A DNA stretch of 64,000 nt from G963664115 sp965263045 (GTDB taxonomy: Bacteria; Acidobacteriota; Terriglobia; 20CM-2-55-15), in assembly GCA_965263045.1 (NCBI GenBank), contig CBDHGK010000041.1:6262001-6326000 (forward strand), written 5' to 3'. Shown here piece after piece: positions 37,567 through 46,906 of the stretch. The notes beneath the pieces are model-generated. The model searched no databases and was not told the DNA's origin. It worked only from the letters and a program-made list of their open reading frames with translations. How positions within the stretch are numbered: position 1 is the stretch's first letter; each line of letters starts with the position of its first letter. A program made the position numbers and the translations under genes.

Positions 37567-37959
37567 TCAATACGAAATCGGTGAACCATCCGGGTGGGTA
37601 ATGCCGGTTCTGCTAACCAGCAGCGCCTTGGAGCCCTCCCGCAGCGAGGGGTTACCCTCGACTTTGACGGCCATGCCGGCCGGGAGCGTATCATCGGTCC
37701 AGCCTGAGCGGATCCATGCGCTCGCGTTGCCGCTGCCGCTGAGGTACCACAGGGATTTTTCTCCGTTGGCTTCGGTCACTTCAACAACCACTTCAGGGTG
37801 TGGATTGACCATATGGACTTCCTTCACAACGCCTTCGATGACCGTGGTGCGATCGGTATGCCAGAACGAAGAGGCCGAGTGATGTGCTTCGACTGAAGCC
37901 AGCGGAATCACCTGCAGCGCGATCAATCCGGTCAACAGAAACAGGAGATAAAATCTCAT
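37567..37959 (-). CDS. DUF6152 family exported protein
   Basis: A 130-residue DUF6152 protein with signal peptide ending SVEAHHS, HTDRTTVIEGVVKEVHMVNPHPEVVVEVTEANGEKSLWYLSG, SAWIRSGWTDDTL and a final strand SKALLVSRTGI. Compared with its upstream neighbour (37981) it differs in about a quarter of residues, so the two are a recent tandem duplication. Start ATG 37959 is supported by GGAGGG. The third gene in the row is the secreted-family protein at 38479, all on the minus strand and probably one transcript ending at the terminator at 37460. Confidence 0.85.
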   Translation of the reverse strand: MRFYLLFLLTGLIALQVIPLASVEAHHSASSFWHTDRTTVIEGVVKEVHMVNPHPEVVVEVTEANGEKSLWYLSGSGNASAWIRSGWTDDTLPAGMAVKVEGNPSLREGSKALLVSRTGITHPDGSPISY

Positions 37960-37980
37960 CCTCGAATCCCTCCAACTCGA

Positions 37981-38382
37981 TTACTGGACCGGTCCGGAGC
38001 GGCTGGAAAACGAGAGTACGGTCCCATCTTCCCTCGTGACGTCGCCAGTGAGTAAAGCTTTTGCACCTTCACGCCGCGAAGGGTTCCCCTCAACCTTCAC
38101 TTTCATGCCGGGTGTGAGCGTGTCATCGGTCCATCCGGCGCGGATCATGGCGCTGGCGTTTCCGCCGCCGCTGATGTACCAGTCGGACTTCTCCCCGTTG
38201 GCTTCGGTCACTTCAACAACTAGTTCAGGATGTGGGTTGACCATATGCACTTCCTTCACGACGCCTTCGATCTCGACGGTGCGATCGGTGTGCCAGAAGG
38301 ATGAGGCCGAATGGTGTGCTTCGACCGAAACCGTCACCATCAGAAGCGAAGCGGCCAAGACAAACAAAAGACAATATCGCAT
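37981..38382 (-). CDS. DUF6152 family exported protein
   Basis: A 133-residue DUF6152 protein (signal peptide MRYCLLFVLAASLLM...VEAHHS). It reads HTDRTVEIEGVVKEVHMVNPHPELVVEVTEANGEKSDWYISGGG and AMIRAGWTDDTL, as in the neighbour at 37567. The frame extends to 38412, but the best start is ATG 38382, with GGGGG eight bases upstream. It lies 21 bases from the next DUF6152 gene. The near-identical core (VKEVHMVNPHPE) in both genes points to recent duplication. Confidence 0.85.
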   Translation of the reverse strand: MRYCLLFVLAASLLMVTVSVEAHHSASSFWHTDRTVEIEGVVKEVHMVNPHPELVVEVTEANGEKSDWYISGGGNASAMIRAGWTDDTLTPGMKVKVEGNPSRREGAKALLTGDVTREDGTVLSFSSRSGPVQ

Positions 38383-38478
38383 ACTCATATCCCCCATTAA
38401 TTCAGTCTGCATCTATCACGCCTCACCGAAGGTCGGAAGCGTTGCGGGCGGTTGCGACGGATGCGCCATCATATCGGA

Positions 38479-39339
38479 TCAGTTTGAGAACTGATCAAAA
38501 TTGGCATCGTCCGGATACCGCTGAGGTACGGTCGAGTATAAATGCCTCAGACCGACCTCGGGATCGCAATCCCATTCGCCCGTGTACCCTCTGTCGGGCG
38601 TTGCGAACATGTTCGTCCATGTAAATGGCCCGGTCAAGAAAACGGGGTCTTCCACCGTGATTTCAACTTCCATCGTATTCGGGCCTGTGACCGAGTATCG
38701 TTCAGTCAGTGTCTTCAGGTGTGAGGTGGCAATGTGCGACTGATCGTCAAAGCCATCCGGATCAAACATGAAGTTCGTGGATTCAACCACGAACGTGGAC
38801 CCGTCCATCCGTCCGATCGAGTGGCCGTGGTAAAAGACCTCGTCGGCAGGCGGGTGGGGCCGCCCGTCGACATAGATCTCGCGGACCCAGTTCGATTGCT
38901 CAAAATGCTGCAACACCACATCGGGTCTGACCGAGAAGTCCCAAAGGTAGGGTTCTCCGAGCAGGGTCGTAATGTTCGCAGCCACACACGCCCACCTGGG
39001 CGATATGGGTTCGTCAAAGAACTCGATCCAGGCGCGCGCTCTGCCGTTGAGGAGGGGTTCCAACTGATCCACCGGAAACTGACAGGTACCTCGGGGATTG
39101 CCATACTCATCGATGAGCGAACCACAATTTCCCCCCGCACCTTCTCCGCCGAACATCGGATCCGCCCATGTGGCCATAAATGCCCGGGGTAAGGGATTCG
39201 AGCGGGGGGTCTCAGGAAATCCATTTTCCGTTGAATCCTGGGCCGCCAGGTCTCCCAGGCTCACGCCAAGGCCGATCATCAATACCGCAATGCCGATGGC
39301 GACTTGTCGCCCGCTAACTAAAGGTGCTGCACTTCGCAT
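38479..39339 (-). CDS. Secreted protein of the DUF6152-linked family, divergent member
   Basis: A 286-residue exported protein (signal peptide to about residue 34). It is the most divergent of four related proteins in the window. The shared core remains: IYVDGRPHPP, GHSIGRMDGSTFVVESTNF, LKTLTERYS, MEVEITVEDPVFLTGPF. The front half (residues ~45-130) differs and has Cys residues in GGNCGSLIDEYGNPRGTC and WACVAA that suggest disulfides. Start ATG 39339 has AAGGAG nine bases upstream. It is the upstream gene of a minus-strand set with two DUF6152 genes. Function unknown. Confidence 0.65.
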   Translation of the reverse strand: MRSAAPLVSGRQVAIGIAVLMIGLGVSLGDLAAQDSTENGFPETPRSNPLPRAFMATWADPMFGGEGAGGNCGSLIDEYGNPRGTCQFPVDQLEPLLNGRARAWIEFFDEPISPRWACVAANITTLLGEPYLWDFSVRPDVVLQHFEQSNWVREIYVDGRPHPPADEVFYHGHSIGRMDGSTFVVESTNFMFDPDGFDDQSHIATSHLKTLTERYSVTGPNTMEVEITVEDPVFLTGPFTWTNMFATPDRGYTGEWDCDPEVGLRHLYSTVPQRYPDDANFDQFSN

Positions 39340-39686
39340 CCGAGAAATCTCCTTTTCGAGTTCGTGGTCTTCCCGATCAGTTTATCGACGATTACAAACC
39401 ATGGCTATCTTTTTTGATTCCAGAGGTCCGTCCTGTCCGAGTCAACGGATTGCCCCGGCTCCTGGCCTCCTATACACTCGACTCGAATAAATTCATCGGA
39501 AGGGTGTATGGCCAGCGCGGTCGCAGATAATGAGAACCACCGCCCGCTCACCAGCCGACCCAGCATCATGGACGAAAACGTCATCCACTCCATCAAGCTT
39601 CGCCGGAATCGGGGAGAGGACCGAAAAAGGCATGCGACCCGTCAGTTGAATAGACGGGCAGTCACTACGTCCGAGAAACAGCGATC
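39340..39686. other. Divergent promoter region
   Basis: About 350 bases between the divergent secreted-family gene (38479) and DUF5916 gene (39687). It should hold promoters for both. Small frames on the plus strand (39508-39690) have no family features and are not called. Confidence 0.4.
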
Positions 39687-41924
39687 ATGACGATGATTGG
39701 CCGCGTTCTCGGAGTCTGCCTCCTGGCAGGGCTGCCGCTTCTGTCGCAGAACCCCGCGCGCGACGCCAGCGGTCTGTTAGCCGGGATCGACTACGAGACC
39801 GCGCGGCTCGAAAAAGTTGTTGTTGCAGTCCGGGTGAACGATGAAATTTCTCTCGACGGCGTTCTCGACGAGGCAGCCTGGGAACGGGCGATCCCGGCGA
39901 GCGGCTTCATCCAGAAACTGCCGAATCCGGAACAACCCTCGGGCGAGCGGACCGAGGCCCTGTTTCTTTACGACGCCGACAACATCTACGTCGGGGTGAC
40001 CTGCTTCGATTCCGACAGTGCCAACAGGGTCGTAAGCGAGATTACCGAAGACTTCAATTTTCGTGCTTCCGACGGCTTCAGTGTGCTCCTCGACAGCCTC
40101 CATGACCGGCGATCGGGGATGAATTTCATCGTGAACGCCGAAGGGGCCAAGACCGACCAGCAGATCAGCGACGGTCAATTCAACAACGACTGGGATGCGG
40201 TCTGGGATGTGGCCGTCAGCCAGACCGACGATGCATGGATTGCCGAGTTCAGGATTCCTTTCAAGACTCTTCGATTTTCGAACTCACAGTCGCAGGTCTG
40301 GGGTCTGAACATGAGCCGACGGATCCTCCGGCTGAACGAGGAAAGTTACTGGTCGCCGCTTCCAGTTCGGGACAACATAAGCCGGCTCTCACTGGCCGGG
40401 ACCCTCGAGGGTCTGGAAGGGATCCGGCAGGGGCGTAATCTGAAGATCACGCCCTTTGTTACGGCGGGCATCATTCAGACCCGGCCATCCGCGAATCCTG
40501 ACGCAGACTTCGCCACGGATCGGGACTTTGATGGAGGTCTCGACCTCAAGTACAGCCTCACGCCCTCGGTCACACTCGACGCCACGTACCGCACTGATTT
40601 CGCGCAGGTGGAAGTCGACCGACAGCAGGTGAATCTGACTCGGTTCAATCTCTTTTTTCCGGAAAAGCGCGATTTCTTCCTGGAGAACTCAGCGACCTTC
40701 AACTTCGGAGCGGGAGGCGGATTTGGCCTGGGCGGCGGCCGGAACCTGGTGCCGTTCTTCAGTCGCCGTATCGGCCTGAGCCGGGCGGGAACGCCGATTC
40801 CCATTGTCGGTGGCGCACGGATTACGGGGAAGGTGGGTCGATATGATGTTGGCTTCCTCGACATGAAGACCGAAAGCGTCGGCGAACCGGGGCAAACCAA
40901 CCGTATCCCTTCCAGCAACTACCTGGTGGGACGCCTGAAACGAAACCTCCTGACGAATTCCTGGATCGGCGCCATGACGACACATCGGGACTCCACGGTC
41001 GAAGGCGACTACAACCGGGTCTATGGAACCGATGCACACTTCGAGTTCTACGGCAATCGGTTGGAGTTTGATTCCTTCGTAATGTGGAGCGACACTCCCG
41101 GCCGATCGGGCCGGAACCAAGCCCGGCTGTTTGAAGCGGCATGGCGGGACGATGAGTGGGGCGCCGTCGCGGGATACGATGAGGTCCAGACCAATTTCAA
41201 TCCGGAGGTGGGGTTTGTTCGCCGAAAGAATAATACGCACTACAACGGCGACTTTTCATGGTTGCCGCGGATCGAGAGCAGCCAGGCCCTGCGGAACCTG
41301 ATCTTCAGACTCGATCTTGACTACTACGAGAACGGAACGACCGAAAAAGTCGAGACACGGACAGGGAGCGTGAATCTCGGATTCCAGTTCGAAAACACCG
41401 GGTCTGTTAATTTCGTCATCAACCATACGTTCGACCGCTTGACGGACCCATTCCCCATCCGGCCCCAGACGCCCATTCCCACCGGCGACTACAGCTACCT
41501 CGACTACTCGGCGTTCTTCTCAACCGACACGAGTGCGAGGATCAGTGGGTTTGGCGGCATTGACTGGGGTGAGTTCTGGAACGGCCGGTTGCGGTCATTG
41601 AACGGGGGCGTCAGTCTCAAGCCGAATTTTCACCTGACCGTGGATCTCGACTACGACCACAACCTCGTCAAATTGCCGAACGGCCAGTTCACGACGGAAC
41701 TGGTGGGCGCCCGGATTGCGTACGCATTCAACCCGCGCACATTTCTCACCGGACTCTTCCAGTACAATGCCGAAACGCGCCAGGTGAGCTCGAACATCCG
41801 CTTCAATCTCATCCACAGTTCGCTGAGCGATCTGTTCCTCGTCTACAACGACCTCCGCGACGCGGGCGGCAACGTCGTCGAGCGTGCGGTGATCGTCAAG
41901 CTGACGAACCTGTTTAATTTTTAG
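39687..41924 (+). CDS. DUF5916 outer-membrane protein with CBM9-like domain
   Basis: A 745-residue paralogue of the protein at 29253, with the same layout: signal peptide, CBM9-like region (ISLDGVLDEAAWERAIPASGF, DGFSVLLDSLHD, IAEFRIPFKTLRFSNS), the DUF5916 signature VNLTRFNLFFPEKRDFFLEN and a barrel ending in NLFNF. The two differ in the loops (this one has GIIQTRPSANPDADFATDR) and so may bind different ligands. The gene ends 281 bases before the converging amidohydrolase gene. The ribosome binding site is weak (GAGAAA). Confidence 0.85.
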   Translation: MTMIGRVLGVCLLAGLPLLSQNPARDASGLLAGIDYETARLEKVVVAVRVNDEISLDGVLDEAAWERAIPASGFIQKLPNPEQPSGERTEALFLYDADNIYVGVTCFDSDSANRVVSEITEDFNFRASDGFSVLLDSLHDRRSGMNFIVNAEGAKTDQQISDGQFNNDWDAVWDVAVSQTDDAWIAEFRIPFKTLRFSNSQSQVWGLNMSRRILRLNEESYWSPLPVRDNISRLSLAGTLEGLEGIRQGRNLKITPFVTAGIIQTRPSANPDADFATDRDFDGGLDLKYSLTPSVTLDATYRTDFAQVEVDRQQVNLTRFNLFFPEKRDFFLENSATFNFGAGGGFGLGGGRNLVPFFSRRIGLSRAGTPIPIVGGARITGKVGRYDVGFLDMKTESVGEPGQTNRIPSSNYLVGRLKRNLLTNSWIGAMTTHRDSTVEGDYNRVYGTDAHFEFYGNRLEFDSFVMWSDTPGRSGRNQARLFEAAWRDDEWGAVAGYDEVQTNFNPEVGFVRRKNNTHYNGDFSWLPRIESSQALRNLIFRLDLDYYENGTTEKVETRTGSVNLGFQFENTGSVNFVINHTFDRLTDPFPIRPQTPIPTGDYSYLDYSAFFSTDTSARISGFGGIDWGEFWNGRLRSLNGGVSLKPNFHLTVDLDYDHNLVKLPNGQFTTELVGARIAYAFNPRTFLTGLFQYNAETRQVSSNIRFNLIHSSLSDLFLVYNDLRDAGGNVVERAVIVKLTNLFNF

Positions 41925-42086
41925 GGGATGAGGTGCGAGATCAACATTTAGTAGTTAGGTTGTGGATCGTAGGGATCATCTCATTACTCTGAACGCCTCG
42001 GCGCCGCCTCGTTGTTCACCTGCACCGGTGGGACCGCTGCAGGTTCTGTTGGGATGGACCTTACCACTGTGTCGATTCCGATAAGG

Positions 42087-42111
42087 CCACGCCATCAGGA
42101 TGATGGCGTGG
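42087..42111. terminator. Bidirectional hairpin between convergent genes
   Basis: CCACGCCATC / GATGGCGTGG, a perfect 10-bp stem with a 5-base loop (42087-42096, 42102-42111). A second, imperfect hairpin GGTCGTTCGGACA / TGTCCGAATGAACGACC follows around 42117-42149. Both lie between the convergent DUF5916 and amidohydrolase genes; neither has a U-run. Confidence 0.5.
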
Positions 42112-42204
42112 GTCGCCGGTCGTTCGGACAGGATGTCCGAATGAACGACCGAGCGTTTCCTAGATCCTGAGCTCTCGACCAGAAAGGCTACGGCACGGCT
42201 AGCT

Positions 42205-43500
42205 TTATTGTCTGCCTGCCAACTCCGCGTCCAGCATCCTCTGTCGCTCGGCGGCGTCTATGAACCGTCCGTCCACAATGACGGCAGCAATACGCCTCAT
42301 ATTCGCGATATCAACGAGGGGGTCTGCCTCCAGCAGCAGGAGGTCGGCTAATTTCCCCGTTTCCACGCTGCCGAGTTCGTCCTCCATTCCGATGAGAATT
42401 GCCGGGTTGATCGTGGCGGTGCGGAGCGCTTCCTGAGGCGTCAGCCCGGCTTCAACGAGTCCCGCAAGTTCATCCATCAGGCTGCGATTGTTGACGCCGG
42501 AGTAGTTGCCGACACTGTAGCCGGGACCGGGCCAATCGGTGCCCGCCAGGAGTCTCAACCCGCCTTCGGATGCCAGCCGGGTGATTGCGAGGTTGAACTG
42601 GCGCATGCGGAGATCGCCCCCTCCCGCCCCGCCGGTCGCACCGGGTCCGCCGAGGGTGGGAGTCAACCAGGTTCCGTTATCCACCAGATGCTGGATGGTT
42701 TCCTCGCAGCGGGCCGGGTCGATCTCGATCGGGGCGGTATCGGGTGATTCTGAATCCAGGGCGGCCGGGTCCCGGGCGCATGCCATTTGCAGGCCGTTCA
42801 GGTGTTCGATGGTCCGTTGTCCGGCATCGGATGCTTCGATGATATCCAGTCCCGGCTGCAGGTGTCCGTCCACAGGTATGCCGAAGGTTTCCGCCTCATC
42901 GAGAATGGCGTAAAACGTGTCCTCGTTGAGTCGTGTGTGTGCCTTCAGAAAATCCACGTCCAGTGCGGCCAGTTTTCGGACCATCTCGCGGCCTTCTTCC
43001 GGAGTCGCGAGGACCGTGTTCGGTGGGAGTCCGGGGAAGCCTCCCGGAACGCCTTCCAGTCCTTCGCCCGCAATGATCAACCGCGGCGCGACGAGCCCGT
43101 TAGCGATTGCCTCGCGCGTTTCCGGGACCTGCGCCAAGGTGGATCCCATGTCGCGCACGCCGGTCAAGCCACTGGCAACGGCAAGCGGAAGAGCCTGCTC
43201 TGGGGCACGCAATGCATGAACATGCATATCCCAGACGCCCGGAATCAGGAACTGGCCCTGCCCATCAATCACACGCGCGCCGGCCGGCACCGCCACGTCA
43301 TCCGTTCCGACGGCGGTGATCCGATTGCCGCTGACCACCACTGTTTGGTCCGCTGAACGGTTGCCCGATTCAACGTCGATGATGGTGACGTTTTCGATCG
43401 CGAACGCGTCGATCGCCGCGGGTGGTTCTGGGTTGGAACAGCCCACCGCAAATATGGCAAAAAGGCTCGCGACAACCGAGATTTTAGAAAGACGGCACAT
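42205..43500 (-). CDS. Amidohydrolase-family lipoprotein
   Basis: A 431-residue exported amidohydrolase. A lipoprotein signal (MCRLSKISVVASLFAIFAVGC) ends in the lipobox. The metal-dependent hydrolase motifs are visible: GVWDMHVHALR (HxH metal ligands), KAHTRLNEDTF, VDGHLQPGLDI with HxxxG, and the fourth ligand region LLAGTDWPG, with IEHLNG nearby. It belongs to the imidazolonepropionase/prolidase-like group. Start 43500 has GAGGAGG; the frame extends to 43542 and 43515. The IS1380 element starts 58 bases upstream, so the gene may have lost its own promoter. It may act on a cyclic amide or dipeptide, not readable. Confidence 0.8.
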   Translation of the reverse strand: MCRLSKISVVASLFAIFAVGCSNPEPPAAIDAFAIENVTIIDVESGNRSADQTVVVSGNRITAVGTDDVAVPAGARVIDGQGQFLIPGVWDMHVHALRAPEQALPLAVASGLTGVRDMGSTLAQVPETREAIANGLVAPRLIIAGEGLEGVPGGFPGLPPNTVLATPEEGREMVRKLAALDVDFLKAHTRLNEDTFYAILDEAETFGIPVDGHLQPGLDIIEASDAGQRTIEHLNGLQMACARDPAALDSESPDTAPIEIDPARCEETIQHLVDNGTWLTPTLGGPGATGGAGGGDLRMRQFNLAITRLASEGGLRLLAGTDWPGPGYSVGNYSGVNNRSLMDELAGLVEAGLTPQEALRTATINPAILIGMEDELGSVETGKLADLLLLEADPLVDIANMRRIAAVIVDGRFIDAAERQRMLDAELAGRQ

Positions 43501-43557
43501 AAGAAACCTCCTCATAAGAACTGGGAGTTCGAGAAACTGCACAAACCCGAATCCTCG

Positions 43558-45419
43558 CTAGTCCCTGAACAAGCGTGATTGATGAGGAATTGAAAGTGGA
43601 ATAACCGCCGAAGTACCCGAAATGCCCCCTCTCCGTGCGAAAAAAACCTTGGACAGATTCTTTGGAGAAGGAGGCATTTCAGATGAACGATTATACGCGC
43701 AAGAACATGAGGAACCGCAAGCGGCGAATTGAGCGTCGGCTTGGGGATCGGAATTGGAAAGATCAGGCGAAGCCGATGCTGTCGGCGCGCAACATCCGGT
43801 ACGAGATGGGAGACCGGATGAGGGGTCTGTCGGTGGGCGGCATCGGAATGATGCATCAGGTGGCGCGGCGGACCGGACTGATCGAAGCCATCGACAAGGA
43901 CGTGCATGTGCTGAAGCGGCATCTGCCCTACCAGGAATCGGATCACGTGTTGAACATCGCCTACAACGCGTTGAGTGGGGGCACGTGTATGGAAGATATC
44001 GAACTGCGGCGCAATGACGAAGTGTATCTGGACGCGTTGGGAGCACAGCGGATTCCGGATCCGACCACGGCGGGAGACTTCTGCCGGCGATTTGAGGAAG
44101 ACGACGTGGAGTCGCTGATGGACACGTTCAATAAAGTGCGGCTGAAAGTCTGGCGCCAGCAGCCCGATGCGTTTTTCGAGGAAGCGGTTCTGGAGGCGGA
44201 CGGGACATTGGCCCCAACCACCGGAGAATGCAAAGACGGGATGGACGTGGCCTACGACGGGACATGGGGTTATCACCCACTGTTGATTTCGCTGGCGAAC
44301 ACGGCCGAACCGTTATACCTGGTGAACCGGAGCGGCAACCGGCCCTCGCATGAGGGAGCGGCCAAACGGTTCGATCAGGCAATCGCGTTGTGCCAGCGTG
44401 CGGGGTTCGATCAGATCCTGCTGCGCGGGGACACCGACTTCAGCCAGACCCGGTATTTGGATGGATGGGACGACCAGGGCGTGGGCTTCATCTTCGGCAT
44501 CGACGCGATGAAAAACCTGGTGGCCCGGGCCGACCAATTGGAGCCGGACTGCTGGGCGCGCCTGGAACGTCCCGCCAAGTACGAGGTAGCCAGCCAACCC
44601 CGCCAGCGTCCCGACAAGGTCAAGGAACGGATCGTTCGGGAGCGTGACTTTGAGAATATCCGCTTGCGGGGCGAGGATGTGGCCGAGTTTGCGTATCGGC
44701 CCGGAGCCTGCGATCGGGACTACCGCGTCGTTGTGGTGCGAAAGAATCTGTCGGTGGCCAAAGGGGAGCAGGTGTTGTTCGACGACATCCGGTACTTCTT
44801 CTACATTACCAACCGTGCGGATCCTGCGGACCAGATCGTGATGCGTGCGAATCAACGGTGCAATCAAGAGAATCTTATTGAGCAGCTCAAGAACGGCGTA
44901 CACGCCTTGGGGATGCCGGTCGGGGATCAGACCAGCAACTGGGCCTACATGGTGATGGCCTCACTGGCCTGGACACTGAAGGCGTGGTTTGCGTTATTGC
45001 TGCCCGAAACCGGACGTTGGGGCCAGAAGTATCAGGCCGAGAAGCAGACCGTGCTACGCATGGAGTTCAAAACGTTCCTGAACGCCTTCATGCTCGTGCC
45101 TTGCCAGCTCGTGCGTACTGGTCGGCGCATCGTCTTCCGGCTGATGGCCTGGAACCCGTGGTTGCCAGTCTTGTTTCGTGCCGTGGATGTGTTGCGTCAA
45201 CCTCTGCGATGCTGACCCGATCATGGATCTGAGCCCGGGCGGTCGAGGTCCCGGTTTCTTTCAACCCTTCAAACAGACACGGCGAGGCGGCAACTGAAAC
45301 AGATACAACACGAACCGCATACCTGGAAAAAGCGATCTGGGAACGGGAGCTTATGCCTCCAATTTTACGGCCGTGAACCGGCCGTTTGTCCACTGGTTAT
45401 GCGCTTGTTTTGGGGCTAG
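43558..45419 (+). mobile_element. IS1380-family insertion sequence
   Basis: An element of about 1.86 kb bounded by CTAG on both sides. The terminal inverted repeats are imperfect: CTAGTCCCTGAACAAGCG (43558-43575) and the inverse of CGCTTGTTTTGGGGCTAG (45402-45419), matching at 15 of 18. The CTAG may be a 4-bp target duplication. It carries one full-length transposase. The right end touches the degraded integrase remnant. The left end is 58 bases from the amidohydrolase start. Confidence 0.75.
43683..45215 (+). CDS. IS1380-family transposase
   Basis: A 510-residue DDE transposase with the family's pattern: GLSVGGIGMMHQVARRTGLIEAI, LNIAYNALSGGTCMEDIELRRND, IPDPTTAGDFCRRF, the first Asp in EAVLEADGTLAPTTGE, GDTDFSQTRYLDGWDDQGVGFIFG (second Asp), and NQRCNQENLIEQLKNGVHALGMP (catalytic Glu). 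Start ATG 43683 has GGAGGC; the frame extends to 43635. The frame is intact, so the copy may be active. Confidence 0.9.
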   Translation: MNDYTRKNMRNRKRRIERRLGDRNWKDQAKPMLSARNIRYEMGDRMRGLSVGGIGMMHQVARRTGLIEAIDKDVHVLKRHLPYQESDHVLNIAYNALSGGTCMEDIELRRNDEVYLDALGAQRIPDPTTAGDFCRRFEEDDVESLMDTFNKVRLKVWRQQPDAFFEEAVLEADGTLAPTTGECKDGMDVAYDGTWGYHPLLISLANTAEPLYLVNRSGNRPSHEGAAKRFDQAIALCQRAGFDQILLRGDTDFSQTRYLDGWDDQGVGFIFGIDAMKNLVARADQLEPDCWARLERPAKYEVASQPRQRPDKVKERIVRERDFENIRLRGEDVAEFAYRPGACDRDYRVVVVRKNLSVAKGEQVLFDDIRYFFYITNRADPADQIVMRANQRCNQENLIEQLKNGVHALGMPVGDQTSNWAYMVMASLAWTLKAWFALLLPETGRWGQKYQAEKQTVLRMEFKTFLNAFMLVPCQLVRTGRRIVFRLMAWNPWLPVLFRAVDVLRQPLRC

Positions 45420-45589
45420 TGTGCCATCTCTTGAGGCACAGCCAAAAAAAATTGAGGAATCGCCAAGCAGAACCTCATGAAGGCTCGATCGCCGTCGAAC
45501 TTTCATATGCTGTTCCACTGATGAAAGGGTGCTTTTCTGCAACGATCGCGACAGCGTCGTCATCCTGGCCGAAAAATACACGGACGCAG

Positions 45590-45840
45590 GATTCAACTCG
45601 GATCCGGTTCGTCCTGTTTACCATCGCTGAAGATCGCCGACGTGTGCTCCTATTTAAGGTCATCGCATCTCCGACCGCTGAATTGACACGGCAACAACGG
45701 GTGGAATGCATTCTTATCGGACTCTCCACCGCGCGATCTGTTGCGAGATAAAGGACTCTATCTATCGTAGGGTCTTCAACCACGAGGCGCGGTATCTCGG
45801 CATCGAAGAAGTCTTCACCGTCTACAGATCAGAGTCGTTC
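45590..45840 (+). pseudogene. Integrase-core (DDE) transposase remnant
   Basis: Piecing three frames together recovers an integrase core: TRIRFVLFTIAEDRRRVLLFKVIASPTAELTRQQRVE (45596-45706 region), then SPPRDLLRDK, then DSIYRRVFNHEARYLGIEEVFTVYRSES. This fits the usual 'RRRVLHFNVTxHPTAEWTAQQ ... LLRDRDxIYGxxFRxRVxxLGIxEV' pattern. At least two frameshifts lie between 45720 and 45760. Both ends are missing, so the copy is dead. It sits directly beside the IS1380 right end. Confidence 0.65.
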
Positions 45841-45853
45841 CACTGCCAGGCCA

Positions 45854-46906
45854 CTATGCAATCTCGTACCACGATCCTCTTCCTCGCCCGAGGAGCCGCA
45901 AACGGCCGGCCTGAACCAGTTGTCTCAGATGCAGTTTGAGTGTGTTCCGGTTCGCCTGCGTCATGGCCTGTGTATCGGAGAGGGTCAACCGTCCGTGTTG
46001 GCGCGCCAGCTGCAGAATCTGTTCGTCCAGGGCCGAGAGGCTTGTCATGAGTCGCTCTCTCTCTACTTTTTGAGCCAGCGCGTCTTTCTGGGAAACCAGA
46101 CACATCAGGAAAAACCCGAGCCAGTCAGTGAGGCGCGATTCGCCCTGGTCCAGGGTTCCCTGAGCGCTGCCCAGCGCGCGATAGTATTGTTCGCGGTTCT
46201 CTTCAACAACCCGTTCCAGAGAACTGTAGGGCATATAAGTGTATCCGGCCCGCATCAGCAACAAGTTGGTTACAACACGCGCAAGTCGGCCATTGCCGTC
46301 GGGAAACGGGTGAATGGCCAGAAACTGGACGACGAACGCCGAAATGACCAGAAGCGGATGATGCCCCTCGTCCTGGAGCTCGCGGTTCGTCCAGCCCACG
46401 AGTTCCGTCATCATTCGCGGCGTGTCGAAGGGCGTGGCCGTTTCAAAGATCACGCCCACGCTTCGTCCGTATTCATCGAAAGCCTCTACGTTGTTCACAA
46501 CGGTCTTGTAATGACCGCGATGACGTTCGTCCGCGGAGGAAAACTTCAGAAGGACACCGTGGAGCTGTCGGACATGGTTCTCCGTCAGCGGAATCTCGGG
46601 CCAGGAATCGAACACGAAATTGGTCGCTTCGGCATATCCGGCGACCTCCTGTTCGTCCCGGCTCCGAAACGAGCCGAGATCCAGGTTTGACAGCAAGAGA
46701 TCCACTTCACGATCCGTAAGGCTGGCGCCCTCGATCCGGGTGGATGAGCCCACCGACTCCACGGTGGCCACCCGCCGCAGGGTTGCCAGTCGGTCCGGTG
46801 CGATGCTTCCAAGTGCTCTCCAGGCCCCCTTGAACTCATCGATCTCACCCACCAGCCTCAAGATGCCGGGAGTAAGTGTAAGATTCTTAAATGGTATGAG
46901 CGTCAT
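45854..46906 (-). CDS. Fic-domain AMP transferase, class II-like
   Basis: A 350-residue protein with an intact Fic motif, HPFPDGNGRLAR at residues 199-210, and an N-terminal inhibitory-helix motif SSTRIEG at 54-60 as in class II Fic proteins. The middle helix bundle has VRQLHGVLLKFS and the Fic flap (around residues 130-150). The C-terminal ~90 residues look like a winged-helix domain (LSALDEQILQLARQHGRLTLSDTQAMTQANRNTLKLHLRQLVQAGRLRLL), which suggests autoregulation. The family transfers AMP or another nucleotide moiety to a target protein; the target is unknown. Its start abuts a large palindrome (46907-46974), a likely operator. Confidence 0.85.
   Translation of the reverse strand: MTLIPFKNLTLTPGILRLVGEIDEFKGAWRALGSIAPDRLATLRRVATVESVGSSTRIEGASLTDREVDLLLSNLDLGSFRSRDEQEVAGYAEATNFVFDSWPEIPLTENHVRQLHGVLLKFSSADERHRGHYKTVVNNVEAFDEYGRSVGVIFETATPFDTPRMMTELVGWTNRELQDEGHHPLLVISAFVVQFLAIHPFPDGNGRLARVVTNLLLMRAGYTYMPYSSLERVVEENREQYYRALGSAQGTLDQGESRLTDWLGFFLMCLVSQKDALAQKVERERLMTSLSALDEQILQLARQHGRLTLSDTQAMTQANRNTLKLHLRQLVQAGRLRLLGRGRGSWYEIA

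Noticed and set aside
43512..44276. A 254-residue minus-strand open frame in the IS1380 element
   Set aside because: It is antisense to the transposase and crosses the left inverted repeat.
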